DNA of 64,000 bases. Origin: Spirosoma validum. GTDB taxonomy: Bacteria; Bacteroidota; Bacteroidia; Cytophagales; Spirosomataceae. The DNA lies in the NCBI RefSeq assembly GCF_014699035.1, contig NZ_JACXAA010000002.1, forward strand, positions 310,001-374,000. Direction: 5' to 3'. Both the position numbers and the translations under genes were made by a program. Below the pieces are notes generated by a model that saw only the letters and a program-made list of their open reading frames with translations, was not told where the DNA came from and did not search any database. Below, piece after piece: positions 1-8,682 of the stretch (the stretch's first letter is position 1; each line of letters starts with the position of its first letter).

Positions 1-1410
1 GAATTGCCCGTTGCGTTCTTCAACCAGAACAAAGCCGGCGATCTGATCTCCCGGATTAACAATGACACTGATAAACTGAATCAGTTTTTTTCGCAGTCGC
101 TGATGCAGTTTGTGGGCAGCCTATTTACCATGACCGGAGCTGGGTTGTTTCTCCTGTTTATTGACCTTCCTCTTGGAGCTGCGGCCCTATCACCGTCTAT
201 CTTTATCTGGCTGTTCACGAAAGCTACGTCGGCCTGGGTAAAACGAAAGAATGCCGTTAACCTGAAAAGCGTGGGCGGCCTGAGTGCTGAAATTCAGGAA
301 AACCTGAATAATTTCAAGGTGATCATTGCCTTTAATCGGCGCGATTATTTTCGGAAACGTTTTGCTGAAGCCAACCAGCAGAACTACAGAACGGCTGTTG
401 AAGCAGGTATCGCCAATAACGTTTTCATCCCCGTTTATGGACTGGCCGCCAGTGTGGGCCAACTGATCGTACTGACATTTGGGATTTACCTAATTTCGAC
501 GGGCCATTTCTCGATTGGATTGCTGCTTAGCTTTTTGTCGTACGTAACGAATTTTTACAACCCGCTTCGGCAGTTAGCGGCTCTCTGGGCTAATTTCCAG
601 GTGGCGCTGGCAGGCTGGGACCGTATTTCGCACATGCTGGCGTTACAATCCGATCTGCAAATTCTTGAAAATCCGTTAACCGTACCCACGTCGTCGCTGC
701 TGTCGTTTCAGAATGTATCCTTCAGTTATCCGAACGGGCATGAAGTGCTGCATAACATCAGTTTTACGCTGGAACGTGGCAAAACCTATGCGCTGGTAGG
801 CCCGACCGGAGGGGGCAAAACCACAACAGCCTCCCTGATTGCCCGTTTGTACGATCCCACGAGCGGAACCGTTTTACTGGATGGAAAGGATATTCGCACC
901 TACGGTTCCGAAGAACGTACCCGTAAAATTGGCTTTATTTTGCAGGAGCCGTTTTTGTTTACGGGCACGGTTCGCGAGAATATTCTATACGGCAACGAGC
1001 GTTATCAAAACTATTCCAACGAGCAACTGGCTCAAGTGATCCGGGAGGCTAATCTGGAAGGATTGCTGGATCACTTCGATGAAGGGCTGGATACGAACGT
1101 ACTGGCAACCGGCGATTCGATCAGTTTAGGACAGAAACAACTCATCGCGTTCATGCGGGCCGTGTTACGTAACCCTGACCTGCTGATTCTGGACGAAGCC
1201 ACCGCCAACATCGATACCGTTACGGAGCAACTACTGGAAGAAATTCTGCAAAATCTTCCTGAAACCACCACCCGCATTATCATTGCCCACCGACTGAACA
1301 CCATCGAAACCGCCGATGAGATTTTCTTTATCAACGCCGGGCAGGTTACCCGCGCTGGATCCTTCAACGAAGCCGTCGATATGTTGCTACAGGGCAAGCG
1401 TGTGAGTTAA
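1..1410 (+). CDS. ABC exporter, fused permease/ATPase (5' truncated by window)
   Basis: This is the 3' part of a half-size ABC exporter of the MsbA/MdlB type, an inner-membrane pump whose substrate cannot be read from sequence. The frame is open from base 1, so the gene begins outside the window. The first ~230 codons are the end of the transmembrane domain, with several hydrophobic helices. The nucleotide-binding domain follows: Walker A GPTGGGKTT near 800-826, Q-loop LQEP near 940, a signature reading SLGQK rather than LSGGQ near 1126, Walker B LLILDEAT near 1180 and the H-loop AHR near 1290. All catalytic elements are present, so it looks functional. The partner subunit, if any, is probably upstream of the window. 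Confidence 0.9.
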   Translation, partial: ELPVAFFNQNKAGDLISRINNDTDKLNQFFSQSLMQFVGSLFTMTGAGLFLLFIDLPLGAAALSPSIFIWLFTKATSAWVKRKNAVNLKSVGGLSAEIQENLNNFKVIIAFNRRDYFRKRFAEANQQNYRTAVEAGIANNVFIPVYGLAASVGQLIVLTFGIYLISTGHFSIGLLLSFLSYVTNFYNPLRQLAALWANFQVALAGWDRISHMLALQSDLQILENPLTVPTSSLLSFQNVSFSYPNGHEVLHNISFTLERGKTYALVGPTGGGKTTTASLIARLYDPTSGTVLLDGKDIRTYGSEERTRKIGFILQEPFLFTGTVRENILYGNERYQNYSNEQLAQVIREANLEGLLDHFDEGLDTNVLATGDSISLGQKQLIAFMRAVLRNPDLLILDEATANIDTVTEQLLEEILQNLPETTTRIIIAHRLNTIETADEIFFINAGQVTRAGSFNEAVDMLLQGKRVS

Positions 1411-1468
1411 GAAAAAGGTGTAACTTATCGGAACTTTACGTAAGTCTATTTCCTAACTTCCTTTAGTC

Positions 1469-2680
1469 ATGAAACCTTATTTATGCATCTTGATGATCTG
1501 CCTGATTTACGCACAGGCCTGGTCACAGGCTGATGTCCAGAAACGCTATCAGACAAAACTGATTATGGCCGAGGACGGCAGCACGATTGATCTCGATCAG
1601 GGGACGTTTACCTTCACCAGTACATTATCGTTACAGGATAAAAAGCGCATTGTAATTCGGGGGAAAGGCGTCGATAAAACTGTATTGAGTTTCAAAGGTC
1701 AAACCGACGGGGCTGAGGGTCTGCGCGTGTCGAATGGCGAAAACATCGTTATCGAAAACCTGACGGTTCAGGACAGCAAAGGTGATGGCATCAAAACCAT
1801 GAACGTCAAAGGCATTACGTTCCGAAACGTCAAGGTAGAGTGGACGGGTGGCCCCAAAGCCGAAAACGGAGGGTACGGACTGTATCCGGTGCAGTGCGAC
1901 AACGTAGTGATTGATCAATGTACGGCCATTGGCGCTTCCGACGCGGGCATCTATGTCGGGCAGTCGCGCGGGATTGTCGTGAAGAACAGCAAAGCACATC
2001 ATAACGTAGCGGGCATCGAAATCGAGAACTCAAAAAACGCTGATGTTTTCGACAACGAAGCGTACGAAAATACGGGGGGCATTCTGGTCTTCGATTTGCC
2101 CGATCTGGTCCAGAAACAGGGTGGAAACGTGCGGGTTTTTAATAATTACGTTCACGATAACAACCTGCCGAATTTCGCCCCCGCCGGAAACATTGTCGCC
2201 AGCGTATCAGACGGTACGGGTCTGTTGATTTTGGCTGCGAACGGTGTAGAGGTATTTAACAACCGGTTTATTCACAACCAAAGCGTTAACACAGGCATTA
2301 TCAGTTATCTGCTGACCGAACTGCCTATCAAAGACAAAGCCTATTATCCGTTTTCAACGGCAGTGTCTATTCATGATAATGTCTACGAACGGAAGCCCGG
2401 CCCGGCGAGTCAGCGTGGCCGCTACGGCAAACTCTTTGAACAAATTCTGAAAGGAGGGCAGGAAGTGCCGAATATTATCTACGACGGCATCGCTGACCCC
2501 GCTACGTTCGATAAAGACGGAAAACCGCTAGCCGACAAGCGTATCTGCATTCGTAACAACAAGAATCAGAGTTTAGTAAATCTCGACGCGGGCCGTGGAT
2601 TCAAAAATGTGTCGCTCGATGCAGCTGCTTTCGATTGCCAGCTTGCGCCACTTAAAGCAACAGCGGTCAATGCTCGCTAA
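1469..2680 (+). CDS. Secreted parallel beta-helix repeat protein (TIGR03805-like)
   Basis: A 403-aa exported protein with an N-terminal signal peptide (hydrophobic run ending near AWSQA). From about residue 35 it consists of short repeats of the VxNSKxxGIxIxNS type that stack into a right-handed beta-helix, the fold of pectate lyases and carbohydrate epimerases. The TIGR03805 family regularly occurs as a two-gene pair with the TIGR03806 cytochrome family, and exactly that gene follows here, starting a few bases after this stop. The two products probably act together in the periplasm. The substrate is unknown, and I see no lyase catalytic motif that I could name. Start ATG is directly followed by the signal peptide. 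Confidence 0.8.
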   Translation: MKPYLCILMICLIYAQAWSQADVQKRYQTKLIMAEDGSTIDLDQGTFTFTSTLSLQDKKRIVIRGKGVDKTVLSFKGQTDGAEGLRVSNGENIVIENLTVQDSKGDGIKTMNVKGITFRNVKVEWTGGPKAENGGYGLYPVQCDNVVIDQCTAIGASDAGIYVGQSRGIVVKNSKAHHNVAGIEIENSKNADVFDNEAYENTGGILVFDLPDLVQKQGGNVRVFNNYVHDNNLPNFAPAGNIVASVSDGTGLLILAANGVEVFNNRFIHNQSVNTGIISYLLTELPIKDKAYYPFSTAVSIHDNVYERKPGPASQRGRYGKLFEQILKGGQEVPNIIYDGIADPATFDKDGKPLADKRICIRNNKNQSLVNLDAGRGFKNVSLDAAAFDCQLAPLKATAVNAR

Positions 2681-2684
2681 CGGA

Positions 2685-3719
2685 ATGCGTACCTATCTGT
2701 TCGGGAGTTTGTCCGTACTCGTTGCCTGGTTGACGTTGGTTAGCTGGCGGACGGCGGCTGTGCCCGAGAAATTATCTGAGTACGGTTTCTTTACCGGAAA
2801 GCTGGCTGATCAACAACCGGCGGCCGGGGTAGTGCCCTATACGCTCAATACGCCTTTGTTTTCGGATTACGCCGAGAAGCTACGGTTCGTCAAACTGCCT
2901 GCCGGACAAGCGGTTGCTTACAACGATACGTCGGTCCTGAATTTTCCAGTCGGCACAACCCTGATTAAAACCTTCTATTTTTCTAATGATTTTCGCAATC
3001 CGGCTAAAGGGCGACGGCTGATGGAAACGCGGTTACTGGTTCACCAGGCCGAGGGTTGGAAGGCGTTCGATTACGTCTGGAACGACGAACAAACCGACGC
3101 CGTGCTGGAAGTGGCGGGGGATACCAAAATGGTACGGTACATCGATGCGAAAGGCGAAAACCGCCAGCATGCGTATATGATTCCAAACCTGAACCAGTGT
3201 AAAGGATGCCACAACCGAAATGAAGTGATGGTGCCCATTGGCCCGTCGATACGTCAGCTCAATGGTGATTTGGCGTATACTGGAAAGAAAGAAAATCAAT
3301 TAGCGCACTGGCAACGTAGCGGTATGCTAACAGGTTTGCCCGCTTTGTCGACATGCCCGAAAACACCCGTCTGGAACAAACCTGAAACCGGTTCCCTCAA
3401 CGACCGCGCCCGCGCCTGGCTCGACATCAACTGCGCGCATTGCCACAATCCTAACGGTCCAGCGATGACGTCGGGGCTGAATCTGAGAATTTCTGAAACC
3501 GACCCCACCGCGTTGGGTATTCTAAAACCACCCGTTGCAGCCGGACGCGGTTCAGGTGGTCATCAGTTCGACATCGTACCCGGCAAACCTGACGAGTCCA
3601 TCCTGATCTACCGCCTGCATTCGACCGATCCCGGCGAAATGATGCCCGAACTCGGCCGTAAAACCGTTCATACGGAAAGCCTGGCCTTGCTGCGGGAGTG
3701 GATCAACGCCATGAAGTAA
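2685..3719 (+). CDS. Diheme c-type cytochrome, SO2930/TIGR03806 family
   Basis: An exported protein with two covalent-haem motifs: CKGCH (near base 3198) and CAHCH (near base 3431). The N-terminus has a signal-anchor-like hydrophobic stretch. The frame is open upstream of the previous stop codon, but the signal sequence starts cleanly at ATG 2685 (MRTYLFGS), five bases after that stop. ATG 2670 is a possible alternative that overlaps the beta-helix gene by 11 bases. It pairs with the upstream beta-helix gene, a conserved arrangement for these families. The role is inferred to be periplasmic electron transfer; the donor and acceptor are not known. Confidence 0.82.
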   Translation: MRTYLFGSLSVLVAWLTLVSWRTAAVPEKLSEYGFFTGKLADQQPAAGVVPYTLNTPLFSDYAEKLRFVKLPAGQAVAYNDTSVLNFPVGTTLIKTFYFSNDFRNPAKGRRLMETRLLVHQAEGWKAFDYVWNDEQTDAVLEVAGDTKMVRYIDAKGENRQHAYMIPNLNQCKGCHNRNEVMVPIGPSIRQLNGDLAYTGKKENQLAHWQRSGMLTGLPALSTCPKTPVWNKPETGSLNDRARAWLDINCAHCHNPNGPAMTSGLNLRISETDPTALGILKPPVAAGRGSGGHQFDIVPGKPDESILIYRLHSTDPGEMMPELGRKTVHTESLALLREWINAMK

Positions 3720-3839
3720 CGTAGCGTGGACGGCCACGTCCGCGTAACCGCCAGGCTAATAGCCCCACGCTAAATTGGAAATACCGGTTTGCCAGATTTT
3801 TAGCCTGACGGCTGCGCGGACTGAAGATCCACGCTACGT
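3719..3839. repeat. 121-bp imperfect palindrome (REP/MITE-like element)
   Basis: The outer 12-bp arms are exact reverse complements: ACGTAGCGTGGA (3719-3730) and TCCACGCTACGT (3828-3839). Inside them lie a second matching pair, GTCCGCG (3738-3744) with CGCGGAC (3815-3821), and a third, CCGCCAGGCTA (3748-3758) with TAGCCTGACGG (3801-3811, one mismatch). The element fills most of the gap between the cytochrome gene and the serine hydrolase gene and carries no ORF. Such nested palindromes are typical of REP elements or non-autonomous transposons. It could also end transcription of the upstream gene, although there is no T-run. Confidence 0.7.
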
Positions 3840-3900
3840 ATTCTATTCGGTTATTTGTTAAGTTAGCAGCACTGATACAACCTCCACTTCGCGCATCTCT

Positions 3901-5490
3901 ATGAAATTGCTTTTGCCAGCCCTTGCCCTAGCGGCCTCCTCTGTTTTTGCCCAACAAACTACGTCAAGCCGTACGGTTGCCCACGTAACAACGTACCAAC
4001 CGCCGGTTTTTGCCGATGCTGACCGAGCGAAGAAATTAGAAGAGGCTTTCCCCATCATCGAAAAAATATATAAAGATGCCGCCGAAAAACGGCATTTTCC
4101 GGGCGTAGCGTTCGGTATTGTTCTGGATGGAAAGCTGGTGTATTCGGGCGGGGTAGGGTATACCGACGTAGCGAAAAAGATACCGGCAACACCCAAATCC
4201 TTATTTCGAATTGCCTCAATGACCAAGAGTTTTACGACGATGGCCATTCTGAAGCTTCGTGACGAAGGCAAACTCCGGCTCGACGATCCCGCTGAAAACT
4301 ACATTCCGGAACTGAAAAACCACAAATACCTGACAGCTGATGCCCCTAAAATAACGGTCCGTAATCTGATGACGCATTCGGCTGGTTTTCCCGAAGATAA
4401 TCCCTGGGGCGACCGCCAACTGGCCGATACGGATGCAGATCTAACGACGCTGATCAAAGGGGGAATCTCCAATTCTAATGTACCAGGTTTTGCGTATGAA
4501 TATAGTAATCTGGCGTTTGCCATGCTGGGACGTATCATCAAGGTTGTATCGGGTAAGCCCTACCAGCAGTACATCACCGAATCCATTCTGAAGCCGCTCG
4601 GTATGAACGATACGCAGTGGGAATATACCCGCGTTCCGGCGGAAAAGCTGGCGCACGGCTATCGCTGGCAGGATGAAACATGGCTGGAAGAGCCGCTACT
4701 GCACGACGGATCGCACGCAGCAATGGGTGGTCTGATTACGTCCATTGAGGATTTTAGCCAATACGTAGCGTTGCATCAGGCTGCCTGGCCCCCACGTTCC
4801 GACGACGATAACGGCCGGAATGTCCCGGCGGGGAACCGCGTACCACCGGTCAAACGCAGTTCAATTCGGGAGATGCACCAACCCTGGACGTTTTCGAGTT
4901 TATTGGCGCAGGCTAAAAATTCGGCGGGACAATTATGTCCTGAAGTAACGGGCTATGGATACGGAATCCGCTGGGGACAGAACTGCAAAGGGCAAACCGG
5001 CATCGGCCATACGGGTGGATTACCCGGCTTCGGGAGCCAGTGGCGTATTCTGACGGAATACGGGATTGGGGTCATCGCCTACGCCAATCTGACCTATGCC
5101 GGAATGGGGGCTGTTAACGCAGCTGTGCTCGATACGTTGGTGAGTATCGGGCAACTGAAACCTCGACAACTGCCCGTATCGCCGATTCTGGCGCAACGTA
5201 AAGCCGAGTTAGTGAAGCTACTTCCTGACTGGACAAACGCTGAGAAAAGCGGCATTTTCGCAGAAAACTTTTTTCCTGACAAATCCGTCGCGATTCGCCG
5301 AAAAGTTGTGCAGGATTTATACGCCAAAGTGGGTAAAATTCAGCGTGTGGGTGAACTCATGCCCGAAAATCAACTTCGCGGTCGCTTTCAGCTAGAGGGC
5401 TCAACAGGTACTATCGACGTATTTTTCACACTGACTCCTGAGAATCCGGCGTTAATTCAGCAACTCGATTTTCGGGAAGTGGTACGATAA
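3901..5490 (+). CDS. Serine hydrolase, beta-lactamase class C family
   Basis: A 529-aa exported protein: signal peptide about 1-17 (cleavage after FAQ), then a penicillin-binding-protein/class C beta-lactamase domain. The catalytic motifs are visible: SMTK at 106-109 (nucleophile Ser106 and Lys109), YSN at 201-203 and HTGG at 370-373, which takes the place of KTG. HTGG is common in esterases and peptidases of this superfamily, so a D-peptidase or esterase role is more likely than antibiotic resistance. The last ~100 residues form an extra C-terminal domain. It is preceded by the palindromic repeat and probably has its own promoter. Confidence 0.87.
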   Translation: MKLLLPALALAASSVFAQQTTSSRTVAHVTTYQPPVFADADRAKKLEEAFPIIEKIYKDAAEKRHFPGVAFGIVLDGKLVYSGGVGYTDVAKKIPATPKSLFRIASMTKSFTTMAILKLRDEGKLRLDDPAENYIPELKNHKYLTADAPKITVRNLMTHSAGFPEDNPWGDRQLADTDADLTTLIKGGISNSNVPGFAYEYSNLAFAMLGRIIKVVSGKPYQQYITESILKPLGMNDTQWEYTRVPAEKLAHGYRWQDETWLEEPLLHDGSHAAMGGLITSIEDFSQYVALHQAAWPPRSDDDNGRNVPAGNRVPPVKRSSIREMHQPWTFSSLLAQAKNSAGQLCPEVTGYGYGIRWGQNCKGQTGIGHTGGLPGFGSQWRILTEYGIGVIAYANLTYAGMGAVNAAVLDTLVSIGQLKPRQLPVSPILAQRKAELVKLLPDWTNAEKSGIFAENFFPDKSVAIRRKVVQDLYAKVGKIQRVGELMPENQLRGRFQLEGSTGTIDVFFTLTPENPALIQQLDFREVVR

Positions 5491-5543
5491 ACGACTCCCG
5501 GTATCTCGGCATAACAATGTCTTTTATAAATTCTTAGAAATTA

Positions 5544-6059
5544 ATGACAACCGACTCCATTTCAGTTGCTACCGAACAGGATGTACCACGCTTAAATAGG
5601 TTAGTAAACAGTGCTTATCGGGGCGAAAGCTCAAAAAAAGGCTGGACCTCGGAAGCGGATTTGCTGGATGGTATTCGTACTGACGAGGAAGGGCTGCGAA
5701 TCATGTTACGAAATCCAGACGTAACGATTTTGACATACGAAGAAAATGGGCAATTGCTGGGATGTGTGGCTCTGGAGACGAAAGGGCAGGACCTATATCT
5801 GGGAATGCTGACCGTTTCGCCAGAGGCACAGACCAGTGGTATTGGTAAGAAAATAGTAGCTTCTGCCGAACAAATCGCTCGGGAGCAGGACTACCGAGCG
5901 ATTACGATGACGGTCATTGCGGTACGTCATGAACTGATTGCCTGGTACGAACGACGCGGTTATCAGGCCACCGGAGAGAAACGACCCTTTCCAGATGATC
6001 CGCGCTTTGGACTTCCTAAACAACCCCTGGAATTTATTGTCATGGAAAAATTGATGTAA
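5544..6059 (+). CDS. GNAT family N-acetyltransferase
   Basis: A 171-aa single-domain acetyltransferase. The core strand and acetyl-CoA loop read LGMLTVSPEAQTSGIGKKI, which contains the Q/RxxGxG/A-type pyrophosphate-binding motif. The later IAWYERRGYQATGE is the typical motif B region with the Y-x-R-x-G-F/Y signature. The substrate cannot be predicted. It lies 53 bp behind the serine hydrolase and could be co-transcribed with it. Confidence 0.85.
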   Translation: MTTDSISVATEQDVPRLNRLVNSAYRGESSKKGWTSEADLLDGIRTDEEGLRIMLRNPDVTILTYEENGQLLGCVALETKGQDLYLGMLTVSPEAQTSGIGKKIVASAEQIAREQDYRAITMTVIAVRHELIAWYERRGYQATGEKRPFPDDPRFGLPKQPLEFIVMEKLM

Positions 6060-6287
6060 AATCAGCTTGCCCGTAGATAAGCTGTAATGTTGATCAGAAC
6101 AGTGGCAGAACTCGGGTTGACCAAGAACTAGTTGATCAGAGAATTTTCTGGTTAAGCCTACTAAATCGCTCTAGACATTCGAGTAAAAAGAAAGCGTTAA
6201 CCGTTTTTGACAAAAATGCTCTTTTGCGTTTGCCGATTTAACTGCTAATTTCACCACCATAAAACGAAACACGATCTTTCAAGCCCT

Positions 6288-6668
6288 ATGTCAGCTTCCA
6301 AACGCGTCCTGATTGCCGAAGATAGCTCCGTTATCCAGAATCTGGCCCGCAAAATTCTTGAGTTTCAGAATTACGACATTACAGCCGTCAAAAATGGTGA
6401 GCAAGTGTTGCAGATTCTGGAAAAAGAAGACTTCAGTATCCTCCTGTTAGATATCAATATGCCCTTGATGGACGGTATGGAGTGTGTTCGGCGTGTTCGG
6501 GCTTTACCAGACAAGGAAAAGGCCGAGGTGCCTATCGTCGCCATTACAGGTAACGCTAAAAATTACACAGAAGAAGAGTTCAAAACCGCCGGTTTTAACG
6601 ACGTACTCGTAAAGCCACTCAACTTTGATCGGCTGGTAGAAGTGGTCAATCAACTAACGGATAAATAA
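6288..6668 (+). CDS. Single-domain response regulator (CheY-like)
   Basis: A 126-aa stand-alone receiver domain. It has the acidic pocket E11-D12, the phospho-acceptor D55 in LLLDINMP, T87 in VAITG and K109 in VLVKP. There is no output domain, so signalling must be through protein contact, either with a histidine kinase in a phosphorelay or with a target protein. No kinase gene is adjacent. The 228 bp upstream hold no gene that I can see. Confidence 0.9.
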   Translation: MSASKRVLIAEDSSVIQNLARKILEFQNYDITAVKNGEQVLQILEKEDFSILLLDINMPLMDGMECVRRVRALPDKEKAEVPIVAITGNAKNYTEEEFKTAGFNDVLVKPLNFDRLVEVVNQLTDK

Positions 6669-6669
6669 A

Positions 6670-6746
6670 AAGGAGTAAAGGGAGGGGAGGGAAGAAAGAG
6701 AGTAAAGGGTTCGTATTACCAACTCCCTCTCCTCCCTTTACTCCTT
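6670..6746. repeat. Inverted repeat of purine-rich arms, possible terminator
   Basis: The left arm 6670-6691 starts AAGGAGTAAAGGGAGG and pairs with 6725-6746 (ending CCTCCCTTTACTCCTT), with one mismatch in 22 positions and a 33-base loop. It sits directly between the response regulator stop and the next start. It may end transcription of the response regulator, but there is no T-run on either strand. The arms are almost pure purine and pure pyrimidine. Confidence 0.6.
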
Positions 6747-6762
6747 CTTCCCCTTCCTCCTT

Positions 6763-7524
6763 ATGCTTATTACGCTGCTGGGTACGGGAACGTCATCGGG
6801 TGTACCGCTGATCGGGTGTACATGCGAGGTGTGCCGCTCAGTCGACTTTCGGGATAAACGATTGCGTTCGTCGGTTCATATAGCCGTAGACGGCCATAGT
6901 TTCGTCATCGATACGGGTCCAGACTTCCGCCAGCAGGTCCTTCGATTGAATCTACAGCAGCTCGATGCCGTTTTATTTACGCATGAACACAAAGACCATA
7001 CGGCAGGTCTGGATGAAGTCAGAGCGTATAATTTCCGGTCAGGGCAGGACATGCCTGTTTATGGCCGCCCAACAGTACTAGCGCAACTTCAGCGCGAATT
7101 CGCTTACATTTTTGCCGAACACAAGTACCCCGGTATTCCCCGTATTCGGCTTCACGAGATCAGTAACCAGCCTTTCGACGTATTATCGGTACCGGTTACC
7201 CCAATCGAAGCCATGCACCATAAGTTGCCCGTATTTGGCTATCGTATTGGCGATTTTACGTATCTCACGGACCTCAATTACATTTCGGACGAGGAGCTGG
7301 AGAAGGTTTACGGGACTAAAATACTTGTCCTTGATGCGCTCCAGCGTCAGGAGCATATCTCTCATTTCACTCTCGATCAGGCCGTAGCTTTGGCGCAACG
7401 GGTAGGCGCTAACCGAACGTATTTCATCCACATTAGTCATAAGCTTGGCCTGCACAGTGAGGTCGAAAAAGAATTGCCGTCTACTATCCGACTGGGATAC
7501 GATGGTTTACAGATTCGCCTGTAA
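6763..7524 (+). CDS. MBL-fold metallohydrolase (PhnP-like)
   Basis: A 253-aa cytoplasmic metallo-beta-lactamase-fold protein. The metal-binding motif THEHKDH (H74, H76, D78, H79) is complete, and further ligands are likely at H152-H153 (MHHK) and in the C-terminal HISHK. An early CTCEVC (residues 19-24) matches the extra zinc-binding cysteines of PhnP-type phosphodiesterases and related proteins, which start with a GTGTSSGVP motif as here. It probably cleaves a cyclic phosphodiester or a similar small substrate. No phosphonate genes are nearby, so the symbol phnP is not justified. Confidence 0.82.
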   Translation: MLITLLGTGTSSGVPLIGCTCEVCRSVDFRDKRLRSSVHIAVDGHSFVIDTGPDFRQQVLRLNLQQLDAVLFTHEHKDHTAGLDEVRAYNFRSGQDMPVYGRPTVLAQLQREFAYIFAEHKYPGIPRIRLHEISNQPFDVLSVPVTPIEAMHHKLPVFGYRIGDFTYLTDLNYISDEELEKVYGTKILVLDALQRQEHISHFTLDQAVALAQRVGANRTYFIHISHKLGLHSEVEKELPSTIRLGYDGLQIRL

Positions 7525-7595
7525 GGCTGGGACAGTGGTGGTACAAACCAATTCGTTCTACGTATCGTTACCCGGAGGTATATGACAACGATACG

Positions 7596-8606
7596 ATGCC
7601 AACATTAATAAAACCTTCCCGCGTTTTTTCTGACGAACTACTACAGACGTATCGGCAGCAGGGAGATTCTTCAGCCGACGCAGTTATTACCAGTATTGTT
7701 GAGGCTGAGGGCCCAACGGGCTTGCGGTCATTGATGCATTGGCTGGCTAATCCGAACGATATAGCTATATCCGGTCAACCTCAGACAGTTCAGGATTTCT
7801 TTAGTCAATATGCCCATTTGCCAACCTGGGCTGATCCGGTAAAGATGAAACGAGGGATGGTTTTTTTTAAAAAACATGCCAATCAGATTGGTCTAACGCT
7901 CGGGTTCTTTTCACTTCCTTATTCTTATCTGGGCGCTAATGGGGCACAGGTACTCTGGTTAACCGAACGTATCAAAAACGATACCAGTCGCCGATTGCAG
8001 GAAACTGGAGAATGGGTATTTGCGGTCAACAACCCCAAAGAGTGGTTAACGGGAAGGGCTATCCGTAAAACCCTGAAAGTCCGGCTGATCCATGCCGGCG
8101 CCCGTTGGTTCTCATTGCACTCAAACCGATGGACTATGGAATGGGGACATCCGATCAATCAGGAGGATATGGCCGGGACAAACCTAACATTCTCGTATGT
8201 CGTATTAATGGGCCTGCGCAAGTTGGGCATACAAGCAACAGAGCAGGAAGAGGAGGATTATCTGCATCACATTAACGTAGTGGATTATCTGAATGGCGTC
8301 GCTGAAGAACTTCTTCCGAAAAATTTACGTGAAGCCTATATGCTCGGTCAGGCCATTGCCAAACGGCAATTTGCGCCTTCCGAAGCCGGTATCGGGTTGA
8401 CTCGTTCATTGCTTGATGCAGTAGCCCGTCAGCTTGGTTCTGCCAACCCCGAAACAGCCCGGAACCTCGCAGCCGGTGAAATGCGTTTCTTTCTGGGTGA
8501 TCACTACGCCGATTGGTTGGGAATACCAAACGTACCGGTCGAGAAACGACTGGCGGGCCTGTTCGGTCGATTGCCTATTTTTTCGGCTCAGTTATCTAGT
8601 TTATAG
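7596..8606 (+). CDS. MpaB-like oxygenase (DUF2236 family)
   Basis: A 336-aa protein resembling the ER-bound oxygenase MpaB/latex-clearing-protein superfamily (DUF2236), whose members bind haem b. Supporting features are the helical architecture, the conserved DPVKMKRG segment near residue 79, the histidine-rich motif LHHINVVDYLNGV near 223 and GEMRFFLGDHYADWLG near 291. There is no signal peptide. The substrate is unknown; family members oxidise hydrophobic compounds. The gene stands alone between the MBL hydrolase and mnmE. Confidence 0.72.
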   Translation: MPTLIKPSRVFSDELLQTYRQQGDSSADAVITSIVEAEGPTGLRSLMHWLANPNDIAISGQPQTVQDFFSQYAHLPTWADPVKMKRGMVFFKKHANQIGLTLGFFSLPYSYLGANGAQVLWLTERIKNDTSRRLQETGEWVFAVNNPKEWLTGRAIRKTLKVRLIHAGARWFSLHSNRWTMEWGHPINQEDMAGTNLTFSYVVLMGLRKLGIQATEQEEEDYLHHINVVDYLNGVAEELLPKNLREAYMLGQAIAKRQFAPSEAGIGLTRSLLDAVARQLGSANPETARNLAAGEMRFFLGDHYADWLGIPNVPVEKRLAGLFGRLPIFSAQLSSL

Positions 8607-8682
8607 TGCGGAATTGAAACGGATACGCTATGTATGGTATCAGCTTCAAACGTCGGGCTGCTAAACGCAAAAACGCAAAAAC

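Noticed and set aside
3901-5490. Class C beta-lactamase conferring antibiotic resistance
   Set aside because: The KTG box is HTGG and there is an extra C-terminal domain, as in esterases and peptidases of the superfamily.
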